From the NCBI GenBank assembly GCA_937879965.1, contig CALFMP010000036.1, forward strand, positions 124,001 to 188,000: 64,000 nt of DNA, in the 5' to 3' direction. Made by a program: the position numbers and the translations under genes. Positions 42,809-51,929 of the stretch are shown in pieces; position 1 is the stretch's first letter, and each line of letters starts with the position of its first letter. The notes beneath the pieces were generated by a model. The model was not told the origin of the DNA and did not search any database. It saw only the letters and a list, made by a program, of their open reading frames with translations. This DNA is from QKMZ01 sp012965515. GTDB lineage: Bacteria > Cyanobacteriota > Vampirovibrionia > Obscuribacterales > Obscuribacteraceae.

Positions 42809-44530
42809 ATGCGATACGCCAGCCTGGCATGTGATTTTGATGGGACCCTAGCGTCCGATGGCTATGTTCCGGACGAGGTAATTGCAGCATTAACGCGTGT
42901 TACTGCTTCAGGTCGCTCTTTGATATTGGTCACGGGACGTCGGCTTGATGACTTATTCCGTGTTTTTACGCATGTGAATTTGTTCGACTACATAGTTTGC
43001 GAAAATGGAGCTGTTCTTTATAAACCTTCTACGAAGGTTACTAAAATGCTCGCAACTCCACCACCCAAGCGCTTTACAGAGGAGCTGGTGGCTCAGGGCA
43101 TCACGCCTGAGATAGGAAAAGTCATTATTTCGACCTGGCATCCTGCCGAAACCAAAGTTCTGGAAACGATTGAAAAGCTTGGTTTGGATTTGCACATCTC
43201 TTTCAATAAGGGAGCAGTGATGATTTTGCCCCCCGGTGTCAATAAGGGCACTGGTCTGAAGGAGGCACTATCAGAAATGCAACTTTCGCCACATAACATT
43301 GTGGGTGTGGGTGACGCGGAGAATGACCTTTCTTTTTTGTCCGTCAGCGAATGTTCCGTTGCGGTCGGCAATGCATTGGCGTCAGTAAAAGAATACGCCG
43401 ATATCATTGTGAAACAGGATCATGGCAGAGGGGTCATTGAGCTCATTGATCGATTGCTCAGTGATGATCTGGAGGACTTTGGAACGCAACTGAAGCGTCG
43501 AACTCTTGGCTTGGGCAATAATCCTAAAGGTGACAGCGTAACGATACCGTCCCATGATTTTCGAATTCTAATTGCCGGACCGTCGCAAAGCGGTAAATCG
43601 ACAATGTCTATGCATTTATTGAAACAGCTTGCTTCTGCTGGATATCAGTATTGCGTAATCGATCCGGAGGGTGAGTACGACCGCGCACCAAAAGCTGTAA
43701 CCATTGGCAATGAGCATTACGTACCTGAGGTCGATGATGTTGTTCGTATATTGAGCAATCCCGACCACAACGCCGTAGTAAATTTGCTTGGAGTTTCTCT
43801 AAGCGAGCGTGCAGGTTTTTTGGCGCGCATATTTGCTGCCGTGCAAAATCTGCGACGTCTAACAGGACGTCCTCACTGGATAGTTATCGACGAAGCTCAT
43901 CATATGCTGCATCCGTATTGGGATGCTACTTTTGAGCCCATCTGGCAAGAGCCTGGAGCGGTAATAACTATCACGGTAGATCCCAATGAAATTGCAACCA
44001 AAATCTTAGAAAGCATGGATCTTGTGCTGGCGATTGGACCAGACACTAGGCGAACTCTCGAAAGCTTTGGCTCCAAAGTGGCACAACCCGTGCCTGAAGT
44101 TGTCGCCGGCTCGCTGGGATGGGGCGAGGCTATGGCATGGTTTAGGCACGAATTTGGTTCTCCTGTAAAGGTAAACATCGTTTCGTCTCCTCTCGAGCAG
44201 CAGCGGCATTTGCGAAAGTATGCCGATGGGAATTTAGGCAACCAAAGGAGTTTTTATTTCACAGGTCCTTTCGGTCATCTGAATATTCGCTGCCAGAATC
44301 TTTTCTTCTTCATGCAGGTGGGAGAAGGAGTTGATGATGAAACATGGCTCTACCATTTGAGACGCGGTGATTATTCTGCCTGGTTCAGAAGGGTAATCGG
44401 AGACGAACTCTTGGCTCAGGAGACCGCGAAAATAGAAAAGATGGGCGACATATCTGTTGGTGAAAGCAGAGCCGCGGTCAGAAGACTAATCGAAAGAAGA
44501 TACACGCTACCTGCTAATTTAATTGCTTGA
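42809..44530 (+). CDS. HAD-IIB phosphatase fused to HerA/DUF87-like ATPase
   Basis: The 573-residue protein has two domains. Residues 1-220 are a Cof-type HAD phosphatase, with nucleophile motif DFDGTLASDG, VTGRRLDD and VGDAENDLSFL. Residues about 245-470 are a P-loop ATPase with Walker A GPSQSGKST and a Walker B WIVIDEAHHML, like HerA/DUF87 translocases. A further C-terminal 100 residues resemble neither. It carries both a sugar-phosphatase-like active site and a motor-type ATPase. Function unknown. ATG at 42809 with GGAG nine bases before it. Operon with a USP upstream and a TPR protein 11 bp downstream. Confidence 0.82.
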   Translation: MRYASLACDFDGTLASDGYVPDEVIAALTRVTASGRSLILVTGRRLDDLFRVFTHVNLFDYIVCENGAVLYKPSTKVTKMLATPPPKRFTEELVAQGITPEIGKVIISTWHPAETKVLETIEKLGLDLHISFNKGAVMILPPGVNKGTGLKEALSEMQLSPHNIVGVGDAENDLSFLSVSECSVAVGNALASVKEYADIIVKQDHGRGVIELIDRLLSDDLEDFGTQLKRRTLGLGNNPKGDSVTIPSHDFRILIAGPSQSGKSTMSMHLLKQLASAGYQYCVIDPEGEYDRAPKAVTIGNEHYVPEVDDVVRILSNPDHNAVVNLLGVSLSERAGFLARIFAAVQNLRRLTGRPHWIVIDEAHHMLHPYWDATFEPIWQEPGAVITITVDPNEIATKILESMDLVLAIGPDTRRTLESFGSKVAQPVPEVVAGSLGWGEAMAWFRHEFGSPVKVNIVSSPLEQQRHLRKYADGNLGNQRSFYFTGPFGHLNIRCQNLFFFMQVGEGVDDETWLYHLRRGDYSAWFRRVIGDELLAQETAKIEKMGDISVGESRAAVRRLIERRYTLPANLIA

Positions 44531-44541
44531 AGGAGTGAACC

Positions 44542-45300
44542 ATGAAGCGCCTTTTTATTGCTCTCTTCTTCGTTTTGCAAATGTCATCTGCGTATGGCAT
44601 TCCTTGTTTTGCCTTCACTGGCGCAAAGGATAATAACTGGGCCAGAGTTTATGAAGCTGCAGGTGACGCCTTGGACCGTGCTGACTTTGCATTGGCAGAA
44701 GTGCTCATTCGTAGGGGAATGACTGCTACCGCTGGAAGTGAATTTCGAAAAATTCTAGTTCTTGAATTGCTGGCGGAGTTATATGAGAAGCAAGGAAAGC
44801 TTTTTGAGGCAGAAATTGTTTTGCGCGTCATGGTTTCACACATTGAGCGTGTCACTTTCCCGCCGAATATTCTTGCTGCGGCCTACCTAAAGGTCGGTGA
44901 ACTGAATTATCGTTTGAATGATTTTGATGCTGCGGCCGGTGAAGCACTGCAAGCCATTCCTATATTGGTCTTTTGTTATGGAGCTGAATCGCCTCAGGTG
45001 GCTGTCGCGTTGAACAATTTGGCTGCAGCCGAATGCAGCCAGGACAAATTGTCGGAAGCACAGGCTCATTTTCGACGAGCCCTCGAGATAGTAAGGAAAA
45101 ATGAAGGACAAAAGAGTGAGCTGTACGGAATGACAGCGTTGAATTTGGCATTCGTTTGCAGAAGGTTGGAAAACAGAAAGGAGGCAGCTTTCTGGTACCA
45201 GAAAGCTGCCAAAGTGCTTTCATTGGTCAGAGGTGCAAATGATCCAGATGCTATTGAGGCTGCACGACAGTTTTCAATGTCGACCAGGAAAATTCATTGA
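44542..45300 (+). CDS. Secreted TPR-repeat protein
   Basis: The 252-residue protein has a signal peptide (about residues 1-20, ending SSAYG) and then TPR units: AELYEKQGKLFEAEIVLRVM, VALNNLAAAECSQDKLSEAQ and ALNLAFVCRRLENRKEAAFW. It is probably periplasmic or exported and provides a protein-protein interaction scaffold. A paralogous secreted TPR protein lies at 52809. Strong GAAGGAG six bases before the ATG. It ends the operon, and a long inverted repeat follows. Confidence 0.85.
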   Translation: MKRLFIALFFVLQMSSAYGIPCFAFTGAKDNNWARVYEAAGDALDRADFALAEVLIRRGMTATAGSEFRKILVLELLAELYEKQGKLFEAEIVLRVMVSHIERVTFPPNILAAAYLKVGELNYRLNDFDAAAGEALQAIPILVFCYGAESPQVAVALNNLAAAECSQDKLSEAQAHFRRALEIVRKNEGQKSELYGMTALNLAFVCRRLENRKEAAFWYQKAAKVLSLVRGANDPDAIEAARQFSMSTRKIH

Positions 45301-45344
45301 GAATGGTTGTGCCATAGGTAATGCGTATCGTCAAAAGCCTTGGT

Positions 45345-45385
45345 GGCCTATAGGCTATGAGCAAAGTCATCATAGCCTATAGGCC
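45345..45385. repeat. Perfect 16-bp inverted repeat with 9-nt loop
   Basis: GGCCTATAGGCTATGA pairs exactly with TCATAGCCTATAGGCC. Each arm itself contains the palindrome CCTATAGG. No T run follows, so it is not a classical terminator. It may bind a dimeric protein or be a small mobile-element remnant. Confidence 0.7.
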
Positions 45386-45455
45386 AAATCGTGGTGAGTT
45401 GTTTACAATAGGCGGAGCGGCAATTTCCTAGCTGACTAAAAGGGTTATGCCGTTA

Positions 45456-45491
45456 GAGATCAGAAGCCACGCCCAAGGAGCTTCTGATCTC
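45456..45491 (+). terminator. Terminator-like 12-bp hairpin
   Basis: GAGATCAGAAGC and GCTTCTGATCTC form a perfect stem with a 12-nt loop, followed by CTCTTTCC. It lies between the TPR operon and the convergent 45513 gene. Confidence 0.5.
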
Positions 45492-45512
45492 CTCTTTCCG
45501 AATTTTGCAGGT

Positions 45513-45851
45513 CTAACTAGCCAAATCTAAAGAGCTTGAAGGCAAAAGTTGCATTTTTTCTAGCAAACTGACAGGAATTCTGACCGGTAAGCGGAAGATT
45601 AATTCCCTCGGTGGCCAGTTCTGGTTGGGGGAAATAACGTCCAGTTCAATAAGAAGAGTTCGGATCTCTTCTACATTGCAATATCTTCTCATCAAGGATG
45701 AGTCGTATCCCTCGTTTTTTACCGCGGAAAACCCAATGTACGCCGGTTCGAAATTGACGATCAAGTAGCCTTCCAGCATATTCACATTCTCGAAATTGGA
45801 ACGACATGGAACGAGGATAAGCTTTCTAAATGACGTCCGTATCGTTCTCAA
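45513..45851 (-). CDS. Hypothetical protein
   Basis: The 112-residue frame (or 88 residues from an internal ATG at 45779) has no recognised domain. EGYLIVNFEPAYIGFSAV and IRTLLIELDVISP suggest an alpha/beta fold. No strong ribosome binding site is visible at either start. It is divergent from the P-type ATPase gene, and the candidate operator at 45841 overlaps the 5' end of the longer version, which favours the shorter start. Confidence 0.45.
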   Translation of the reverse strand: MRTIRTSFRKLILVPCRSNFENVNMLEGYLIVNFEPAYIGFSAVKNEGYDSSLMRRYCNVEEIRTLLIELDVISPNQNWPPRELIFRLPVRIPVSLLEKMQLLPSSSLDLAS

Positions 45852-45858
45852 GTATGAG
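45841..45858 (+). promoter_or_regulatory. Candidate regulon operator J (third P-type ATPase)
   Basis: ATCGTTC-TCA-AGTATGAG shows a good right half (AGTATGA) and a left half identical to the site at 27740. It lies about 150 bp before the ATPase start. Confidence 0.5.
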
Positions 45859-46004
45859 CAACAGAATGCCGAAAAGTGATTTTGGCGTCATGTGACTCTT
45901 CGACCAAGTATTTTTCGGTCTGAGAATCATTCATTAGCCAGATGACGCCATCTAGATTAAGCGGAAAATGGAACTTGTCAGTTCCCTGCCACAAAACTGG
46001 TCTG

Positions 46005-48782
46005 ATGGAAAAGTCACTTTTGGATTCACCGAGTCAATCTGCGCCGTCGGAGGTCCACTCCATGACGGCGGATGAAGTGATGCAACGGCTGGGAACCTCT
46101 CAAGCCGGATTGCCTGAGCAGGAGGTGCTTGACAGGCTCGTTCGCCATGGTCGCAATAGCATTGAAGTAAGTGTTCCTTCTTCCGTTTGGAAAGAAGTAG
46201 CCAGCAATTATTTCCATTCGATGGCGCTTCTTTTGTGGGTGACTGGTTTTGTTGCCCTGGCTGCGAGTTTGCCACAACTAGCTGTTGCAATCTGGCTGGT
46301 CAATCTAGTAAACGGTAGTTTCAGCTTCTGGCAAGAGTTTCGCGCGCACAAAGCGCTTGAAGCGTTAAACAAACTACTTCCACCTCATGTAAAAGTCATT
46401 CGCTGCGGCAAGGAATCCCGTGTCCCTGCGTCGGAGCTTGTTCCTGGAGACATAGTCGCTCTAGAAGAAGGCGACCTGATTTCTGCTGATATGCGACTTA
46501 TTGCGTGCCAGGGCTTGGAAGTTGATCAGTCAACTTTGACAGGGGAATCCAGACCGCTAAAGAAGGATTGGCACCCGGTAAGCACTAGAGGCGATGGACT
46601 GAGCCGCTCAGACTTCGCCAACTTGGTTTTTGCCGGAACTACTGTTGCAGCGGGTCATGGGACGGCCGTTGTATTCGCGACTGCTACCGCCACTGAGTTT
46701 GGAAGAATCGCACACCTTACTCAGACTATTGTCGATCAGCCAAGTCCACTGCAGGTGGAAATGAAGCGGGTTACGAAAATTGTATCCGTGTTTTCTATCA
46801 CTATCGGCATTGTCATGTTTTTTGCGGCAAAGTTGCTTGCTCACGGAACTACCGTAGAGGCTTTCGTGTTTGGTCTTGGAATGATTGTTGCATTTGTTCC
46901 TGAAGGAATGGTTCCCACAGTAACGCTGTCTCTTGCGCTTGCTGTTCAAAGGATGGTCAAAAGACAAGCATTAGTCAAAAGACTCTCTTCAGTAGAAGCT
47001 CTCGGTTGCTGCAATGTAATTTGCACTGATAAGACAGGGACCCTGACTGAAAACGAGATGACCGTTACCGATATCTTTGTAGGAGGCAGGCAGTATGAAG
47101 TATCTGGTGTCGGCTATTCGTTTGAGGGGGCGCTCAAGCCGCATCCGGCTCCTTCCGTCGATGTCGAATTGTTCGAACTGCTTAAAGCTGGGGCGTACTG
47201 TAATAACACTCGCTTTGATGATTGCAGTTCGCACACACCTACAGGAGATCCGACAGAAGTCGCATTAATCGTGGCTGCTGCAAAGTCAGGACAACCTGTC
47301 AAAAGTAGCGCGCATAGACTGGCCGAAAATGTATTTGACTCTCATCGCAAACGCATGAGCACAATACATGCGCAGGGTGACACTAAAGTTGTTTATGTTA
47401 AGGGATCTCCTTCCCAAATAATTGAGCGTTGCACTCGGGAGTTTTTGTCAGCAAAGGAAACTTGCATCGATGCAACGCGTAAAGCAGAGCTTGTCGCACA
47501 GGTCAACAGCTACGCACGTGAAGGTTTGCGAGTCATCGCCGCTGCAAGAAAAGTACTTGCGGCCAACGAGAATGATTTTTCCTCGGAAGTCGTAGAAAGC
47601 GACCTGTGTTTTCTCGGACTTTTTGCCATGTACGATCCACCGAGAAGCGGTGTTGTCGAAGCCGTGAAGAAGTGCAAAGAAGCCGGAATACAAGTTGTGA
47701 TGATCACTGGCGATTACGAAGTAACGGCCGAAGCGATCGCGCGAAAGGTGGGAATCATTGAAGCGGGTACGGCAAGGGTGATCACCGGACCTCAAATTGA
47801 AAAAATGACCAAGCAAGAATTTGTGGAGTCCATTTCGAGTAATGTGATTTTCGCCCGTGTAAATCCCGAGCACAAACTACGAATCGTCAAAGCCTTTCAA
47901 CGAAGAGGCAATATTGTCGCCGTTACAGGCGACGGAGTAAATGACGCGCCGGCGTTGAAGCAAGCCGATATTGGTGTGGCGATGGGTGAGAATGGGGCAG
48001 ACGTCGCAAAAGAGTCTGCAGACATGATTTTGCTGGATGACAACTTTGCTTCGATTGTCAACGCGATTGAGGAAGGTCGAGCTGTCTACGACAATATAAA
48101 AAAATTCGCCGTATATGTTTTTAACAGCAATATGGCAGAAGCGGTTCCTTTCGTAGTCATGCTGCTTTCTGCGGGGCTTGTCCCAATGCCTCTGACAATT
48201 ATGCAAGTGCTTTCAATAGACTTAGGTACTGATATGGTTCCTGCATTAGGACTAGGAACTGATCCTGCGGAGAAGGGCATTATGGAACGTCCTCCTCGCT
48301 CACCAAAGCAACCTCTTTTGTCTGCGGCACTCTTGTCGAAGGCCTTGCTCTGGTATGGGCTTATAGAGGCCGCAGCAGGAATGTCCGGATATTTTTTCCT
48401 CAATTGGTTGCACGGCTGGCCGGAAGTGCCGCTGGCAGCTCTCTACTCACATACGTGGCGAATGGCAACATCTATGACATTGTCTTGTATTGTCTTCAGT
48501 CAGGTAGGTGCGGTTTTCTGCTGCCGGACGAAGGAAACATCCATTTTTTCCGGCAACGTATTTGAGAATCGCCTCATTCTAGCCGGTGTCTTCTTTGAGG
48601 TAATTCTGCTTCTATTGCTTCTCTTCTGTCCGTTCTTCAATGACATGTTTAACACTGCACCTTTAGGACTGCTTGAGCTTTGCTTTGCCTTTAGTTGGGC
48701 TCCGTTGATGATATTTTTTGATGAGATAAGAAAATTCGTTCTGCGAAAACATAAGTCGAGCCGTCAAGCACACGCGCTCTGA
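46005..48782 (+). CDS. P2-type cation ATPase, Na+/K+-ATPase-like (P2C-type M5-M6)
   Basis: The product (925 residues from the ATG at 46005) has TGES, DKTGTLTENEMTV and GDGVNDAPALKQADIG. Its M5-M6 region reads NSNMAEAVPF, then SIDLGTDMVPALGLGTDP and IMERPPRSPKQ, a pattern otherwise typical of Na+/K+-ATPase alpha subunits. The pumped ion is therefore probably monovalent or a Na+/K+-like pair, not Ca2+. The start is uncertain: ATG at 46062 has the best ribosome binding site (GGAGG, eight bases) but would trim the N-terminal actuator-linked segment. It is the third P-type ATPase of the island. Confidence 0.88.
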   Translation: MEKSLLDSPSQSAPSEVHSMTADEVMQRLGTSQAGLPEQEVLDRLVRHGRNSIEVSVPSSVWKEVASNYFHSMALLLWVTGFVALAASLPQLAVAIWLVNLVNGSFSFWQEFRAHKALEALNKLLPPHVKVIRCGKESRVPASELVPGDIVALEEGDLISADMRLIACQGLEVDQSTLTGESRPLKKDWHPVSTRGDGLSRSDFANLVFAGTTVAAGHGTAVVFATATATEFGRIAHLTQTIVDQPSPLQVEMKRVTKIVSVFSITIGIVMFFAAKLLAHGTTVEAFVFGLGMIVAFVPEGMVPTVTLSLALAVQRMVKRQALVKRLSSVEALGCCNVICTDKTGTLTENEMTVTDIFVGGRQYEVSGVGYSFEGALKPHPAPSVDVELFELLKAGAYCNNTRFDDCSSHTPTGDPTEVALIVAAAKSGQPVKSSAHRLAENVFDSHRKRMSTIHAQGDTKVVYVKGSPSQIIERCTREFLSAKETCIDATRKAELVAQVNSYAREGLRVIAAARKVLAANENDFSSEVVESDLCFLGLFAMYDPPRSGVVEAVKKCKEAGIQVVMITGDYEVTAEAIARKVGIIEAGTARVITGPQIEKMTKQEFVESISSNVIFARVNPEHKLRIVKAFQRRGNIVAVTGDGVNDAPALKQADIGVAMGENGADVAKESADMILLDDNFASIVNAIEEGRAVYDNIKKFAVYVFNSNMAEAVPFVVMLLSAGLVPMPLTIMQVLSIDLGTDMVPALGLGTDPAEKGIMERPPRSPKQPLLSAALLSKALLWYGLIEAAAGMSGYFFLNWLHGWPEVPLAALYSHTWRMATSMTLSCIVFSQVGAVFCCRTKETSIFSGNVFENRLILAGVFFEVILLLLLLFCPFFNDMFNTAPLGLLELCFAFSWAPLMIFFDEIRKFVLRKHKSSRQAHAL

Positions 48783-48897
48783 TAGGCGAATATACTTCAT
48801 TCGCAGGTATTAGTATGGATCATCCTTGTAGACCATGTAAGCAGACCTTCTGCGTCACAAAATAGACACATGGTTACCGCTTGTTGGGGTAAAACAG

Positions 48898-49368
48898 GTG
48901 ATAAAGAAGATTTTGATACCGGTTGAAGACGAGCTATTCGTAGATGAGATCTCCGATTTCATTTCAGATTTGCAAGCTGCGTCTGATGATTTGCGACTTC
49001 GAATAATGCATGCAGAGATTCCGCCGGCGTCACTTACGGCTTTAAAGAAAGGCGATCCGGATACAGATTCGAGCAAACTCGTTGATGCGGTGCGTACGCG
49101 GCTTAAAGGGAAATTTCCCTATCAAAATATAGAGACAGTAGTCGTGGACGGCACACCGAAAGAGGCAATCATAGATGAAGCGAGGGCTTGGGATGCAGAT
49201 TTGATTTTGCTTGGTCCGCATGGAGTTAGAGGTTTGAGCAAGCTGATTCTTGGTAGCGTGGCCGCATCTGTGATACCGGACGCGCCTTGTAATGTTGTGT
49301 TGATGAAGCCTCTGTCTCAGATGAAGAATGGCCAGAAAGAAGTTGAAAAACAAGGAGTTACGTTATGA
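48898..49368 (+). CDS. Universal stress protein (USP)
   Basis: The 156-residue USP starts at a GTG with KKILIPVEDELFVDEISDF and has the loop GPHGVRGLSKLILGSVAASV, then DAPCNVVLMK. It is close to the USPs at 42308 and 56941 (shared EDELF/EDLLF start and GPH/GTH loop). It overlaps the following membrane-protein gene by four bases (ATGA). Confidence 0.9.
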   Translation: MIKKILIPVEDELFVDEISDFISDLQAASDDLRLRIMHAEIPPASLTALKKGDPDTDSSKLVDAVRTRLKGKFPYQNIETVVVDGTPKEAIIDEARAWDADLILLGPHGVRGLSKLILGSVAASVIPDAPCNVVLMKPLSQMKNGQKEVEKQGVTL

Positions 49369-49739
49369 AATCTGTTCAAGAAGTATCAAAGACAAACGTC
49401 AAGGCGCATCATCGGGTGTCTAAGCGCTATTTCCTTATGGACGGTCTTAGAGTAGGTCTAACAGTTGGTATTCTGTCCGCCCTCTGGCACGTTGCCTGGT
49501 TGGTTTTAGTAGCGACAAATACTGCACAGATGGTTACGGATGCAGCACTTCGCTTGCATTCTATCGAACCGGTTTATCTCGTACACCCATTTCGCCTGGA
49601 ATTCGCACTTTCATTGATCGCTTTGTCGACAGTGGGCGGATTTGTCCTCGGCTATTTGTATTCAATGATTTGGAACTCTCTGGGACCGGTCGTAAAGAAG
49701 CATAGGCTAGGACGAACTCCCGCTCATTCTAGAAAGTGA
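49365..49739 (+). CDS. Small membrane protein coupled to a USP
   Basis: The 124-residue protein has two hydrophobic helices (GLTVGILSALWHVAWLVLV near residues 31-50 and ALSTVGGFVLGYLYSMIW near residues 87-104) with basic ends. A similar layout of two helices and a coupled stress gene occurs at 27257. No family recognised. It may anchor or signal for the USP it overlaps. Confidence 0.65.
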   Translation: MKSVQEVSKTNVKAHHRVSKRYFLMDGLRVGLTVGILSALWHVAWLVLVATNTAQMVTDAALRLHSIEPVYLVHPFRLEFALSLIALSTVGGFVLGYLYSMIWNSLGPVVKKHRLGRTPAHSRK

Positions 49740-49777
49740 TTGAGGCCAAAGAACTCTTATGGCGGAGCGGCAAGGGT

Positions 49778-50767
49778 TTAATCCAAATCCTTGCTCAACG
49801 CTGACAGCTCCTCACTTTTCTTTAGCTTTTTGAGAGCGTTCATTTGGATTTGCCTAACCCGCTCACGGGAAAGTCCGAGAACTTCTGCTATCTGTGTGAG
49901 CGTCATAGAAACTCCATCTGGAATTCCATAACGCATCTTCAGTATTCTTTGTTCTTGACTCGATAAAGCATCTATTGCTCTATTTACTTTCTGCGCGACA
50001 ACTTTGAAGGAGGCTAGCTCATCTGGAGGGGTCACCTTTGTGTCGCTGATTACGTCTGCAAGGCAGAAGTCGGGGTCATCAGTTAATAAGGAATCTAAAG
50101 ATAACAACCTCTTTTCTGCAGTTAGGGCTTCTTTGGCTCTTGTTAAAGATGTTCCTGCAGTCGTAGCGATTTCTTCGAGACTTGGTTGCCTGCCTTCCTT
50201 TTCTCCAAGTTGCCTGATGATCTTGCGTAATCTATTCATCTCCTCGACTACATGTACCGGAAGACGAACTATTCTCGACTTATCTGCCAAGGCGCGCGTT
50301 ATGTATTGTCGGATCCACCATGTGGCATATGTGGAAAATCTGTAGCCGCGCTCAGGTTGAAACTTCTCCACTGCTTTAATCAGACCTAGCGTGCCCTCCT
50401 GGATCAGATCCTGCAGTGCTAGTCCACGATTTCCATACTTCTTGGCGATACTTACTACCAATCTCAGGTTGGATACCACAAGTATCGGACGATATGCTTC
50501 TTCGCCGTTCCGTAGCGCTCTGAAATAGATGAATTCATCCTTTGCTTTTAGCAAGGGGTGCCGGGTGATTTCTCTAAGATAAGCCCCCAGTGAGTCGTCA
50601 GCACCTTGCAAGTCGGTGCTGTAATAGTCGTTCTGCGACCCTTCGTTGCCATCCTCGCCGCTTTCTGCACCCGAATTGATGACGATGTTCAATTCTGTAT
50701 TTTGGCTGTTCGTCATTCTGTACTTTCTTGTTGATTTGATATTTTCAGATTCATTGTTTTTTTTCAT
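49778..50767 (-). CDS. Sigma-70 family RNA polymerase sigma factor, group 2 type
   Basis: The protein (about 329 residues) has region 1.2 (DDSLGAYLREITRHPLL), region 2 (NLRLVVSIAKKYGNRGL, then FSTYATWWIRQ), region 3 and region 4 (RILKMRYGIPDG, then LGLSRERVRQIQ). The lack of the long region 1.1 and its size match cyanobacterial group 2 sigma factors (SigB/C/D-like), which govern stress responses. The start is uncertain: ATG at 50767, or ATG at 50716 with a better AAGAAAG. It probably transcribes stress promoters. No partner anti-sigma gene is seen. Confidence 0.92.
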   Translation of the reverse strand: MKKNNESENIKSTRKYRMTNSQNTELNIVINSGAESGEDGNEGSQNDYYSTDLQGADDSLGAYLREITRHPLLKAKDEFIYFRALRNGEEAYRPILVVSNLRLVVSIAKKYGNRGLALQDLIQEGTLGLIKAVEKFQPERGYRFSTYATWWIRQYITRALADKSRIVRLPVHVVEEMNRLRKIIRQLGEKEGRQPSLEEIATTAGTSLTRAKEALTAEKRLLSLDSLLTDDPDFCLADVISDTKVTPPDELASFKVVAQKVNRAIDALSSQEQRILKMRYGIPDGVSMTLTQIAEVLGLSRERVRQIQMNALKKLKKSEELSALSKDLD

Positions 50768-50897
50768 CGTCAAAACTTGCCAAAAGCAAGTTGGCTCGAG
50801 CTACTGTCCAGCTCCAGTCAAAACGTAACTTAAACGCCTAATTGCACTATAACAACAAAAGAAAATCACCGCACGTCTGGTACACAGGAGCTGAAAG

Positions 50898-50915
50898 ATC
50901 GTCCCCACGGTCTAT
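50898..50915 (+). promoter_or_regulatory. Candidate regulon operator N (alpha/beta hydrolase)
   Basis: ATCGTCC-CCA-CGGTCTAT has a perfect left half and a GGTCTAT right half. It ends 44 bp before the hydrolase start. Confidence 0.45.
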
Positions 50916-50959
50916 GTGCGAGCTTTTGTCATAAGTCAGAATTGTATTTGTAAGGCTAC

Positions 50960-51670
50960 ATGCGAGAAACAGCAATGGAAAGGAAATCTAAAGAACACCT
51001 GGTTGTGACCCGGGAAGTGGTGATACCCGTGGAAAACAAAAAGCTCGCGGGAATTTTGACTATTCCTAACGAGGCGCAAGGACTGGTTGTTTTTGTGCAT
51101 GGCTCAGGAAGCAGCCGGCTCAGTCCGAGAAATCGCTTTGTAGCTGAGGCATTGAACAGAGCCGGATTGGCAACACTTCTTTTCGACTTACTGACGACGC
51201 AAGAAGAACGCGTCGATATTTGTACTGCGCAATTGCGTTTTGATATTGATTTTTTGGCCAAGCGCGTCAGCGATGTATTCAAATGGTTGAAGCGAAACGA
51301 ACTGACTAAACACTTGCCCATCGGCTATTTTGGCGCTAGTACCGGGGCGGCCGCTGCTATAGTCAGCGCTGCACAGAATCCTTCGGAGATACATGCGATT
51401 GTGTCTAGAGGTGGTCGACCAGATCTAGCTGGTTACTGTCTGCAAAGGACTGAGTCTCCCACGTTATTTATCGTTGGTCAGAACGACCATGAAGTAATCG
51501 AGTTGAACAAACAAGCCTTTATTTATTTGCCTGAATCGACTCCCAAATCGATGGCGATTGTGCCGCGTGCAACTCACCTATTTGAAGAGCCTGGTACGCT
51601 TGAAAGCGTTTGCGACTTGGCCTGTGGATGGTTTGCGACATATCTGAAGAGGACCGTAAATGCTGCGTGA
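50960..51670 (+). CDS. Alpha/beta hydrolase (dienelactone hydrolase-like)
   Basis: The 236-residue protein has the fold markers VVFVHGSGSSR (oxyanion loop), nucleophile elbow GYFGASTGAAAA (Ser in G-x-S-x-G), a late Asp in VGQNDHEV, and His in ATHLFEEPG. Hydrolases of this subgroup are often found next to or fused with a phosphoribosyltransferase (as in mycobacterial Rv0571c), and here the PRTase gene lies 260 bp away, convergently. Its stop overlaps the metallothionein gene by 11 bp. Substrate unknown. Confidence 0.88.
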   Translation: MRETAMERKSKEHLVVTREVVIPVENKKLAGILTIPNEAQGLVVFVHGSGSSRLSPRNRFVAEALNRAGLATLLFDLLTTQEERVDICTAQLRFDIDFLAKRVSDVFKWLKRNELTKHLPIGYFGASTGAAAAIVSAAQNPSEIHAIVSRGGRPDLAGYCLQRTESPTLFIVGQNDHEVIELNKQAFIYLPESTPKSMAIVPRATHLFEEPGTLESVCDLACGWFATYLKRTVNAA

Positions 51671-51863
51671 CAAAAGTTCTTCTAAGCGAAAGAAGCGAAA
51701 ATGTGAGAATAAGCATTGTCATTGCAAGGTAGTGGCAACTGCATTTTGCAGTGAAGACTGTAGTTCTGCCTGCGACGGAACTGAAGTATGTACCTGCGAG
51801 CATCGTGATTGTCACAATGTAGCTTGCAGACCGGAAGACGATCTGCCGCTGCCGGAGAACTAG
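51660..51863 (+). CDS. Bacterial metallothionein (SmtA-like)
   Basis: The 67-residue protein has a basic N-terminus and then a Cys/His-rich core: KCENKHCHCKV, FCSEDC, CTCEHRDCHN. The order C-x3-C/H..C-x-C..YCSE-x-C..H..C matches the SmtA/BmtA zinc-finger-like metallothionein fold that binds Zn2+ or Cd2+ via about nine Cys and two His. Here the aromatic before CSE is Phe. It starts 11 bp before the end of the hydrolase gene, so translation is coupled. Bacterial metallothioneins are most common in cyanobacteria, pseudomonads and actinobacteria. Confidence 0.88.
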   Translation: MLRDKSSSKRKKRKCENKHCHCKVVATAFCSEDCSSACDGTEVCTCEHRDCHNVACRPEDDLPLPEN

Positions 51864-51881
51864 ACGTCTCATTGAGCAAAC

Positions 51882-51908
51882 AAAAAGCCTGCGTTGAGCA
51901 GGCTTTTG
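51882..51908. terminator. Bidirectional intrinsic terminator
   Basis: AAAAGCCTGC / GCAGGCTTTT with a 5-nt loop lies between the metallothionein gene and the convergent phosphoribosyltransferase gene. Confidence 0.88.
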
Positions 51909-51929
51909 TTTATTGATATCAAATCAAGC

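Noticed and set aside
45345..45491. Inverted repeats as insertion-sequence ends
   Set aside because: No transposase-like gene lies between or beside them and the spacing is far too short.
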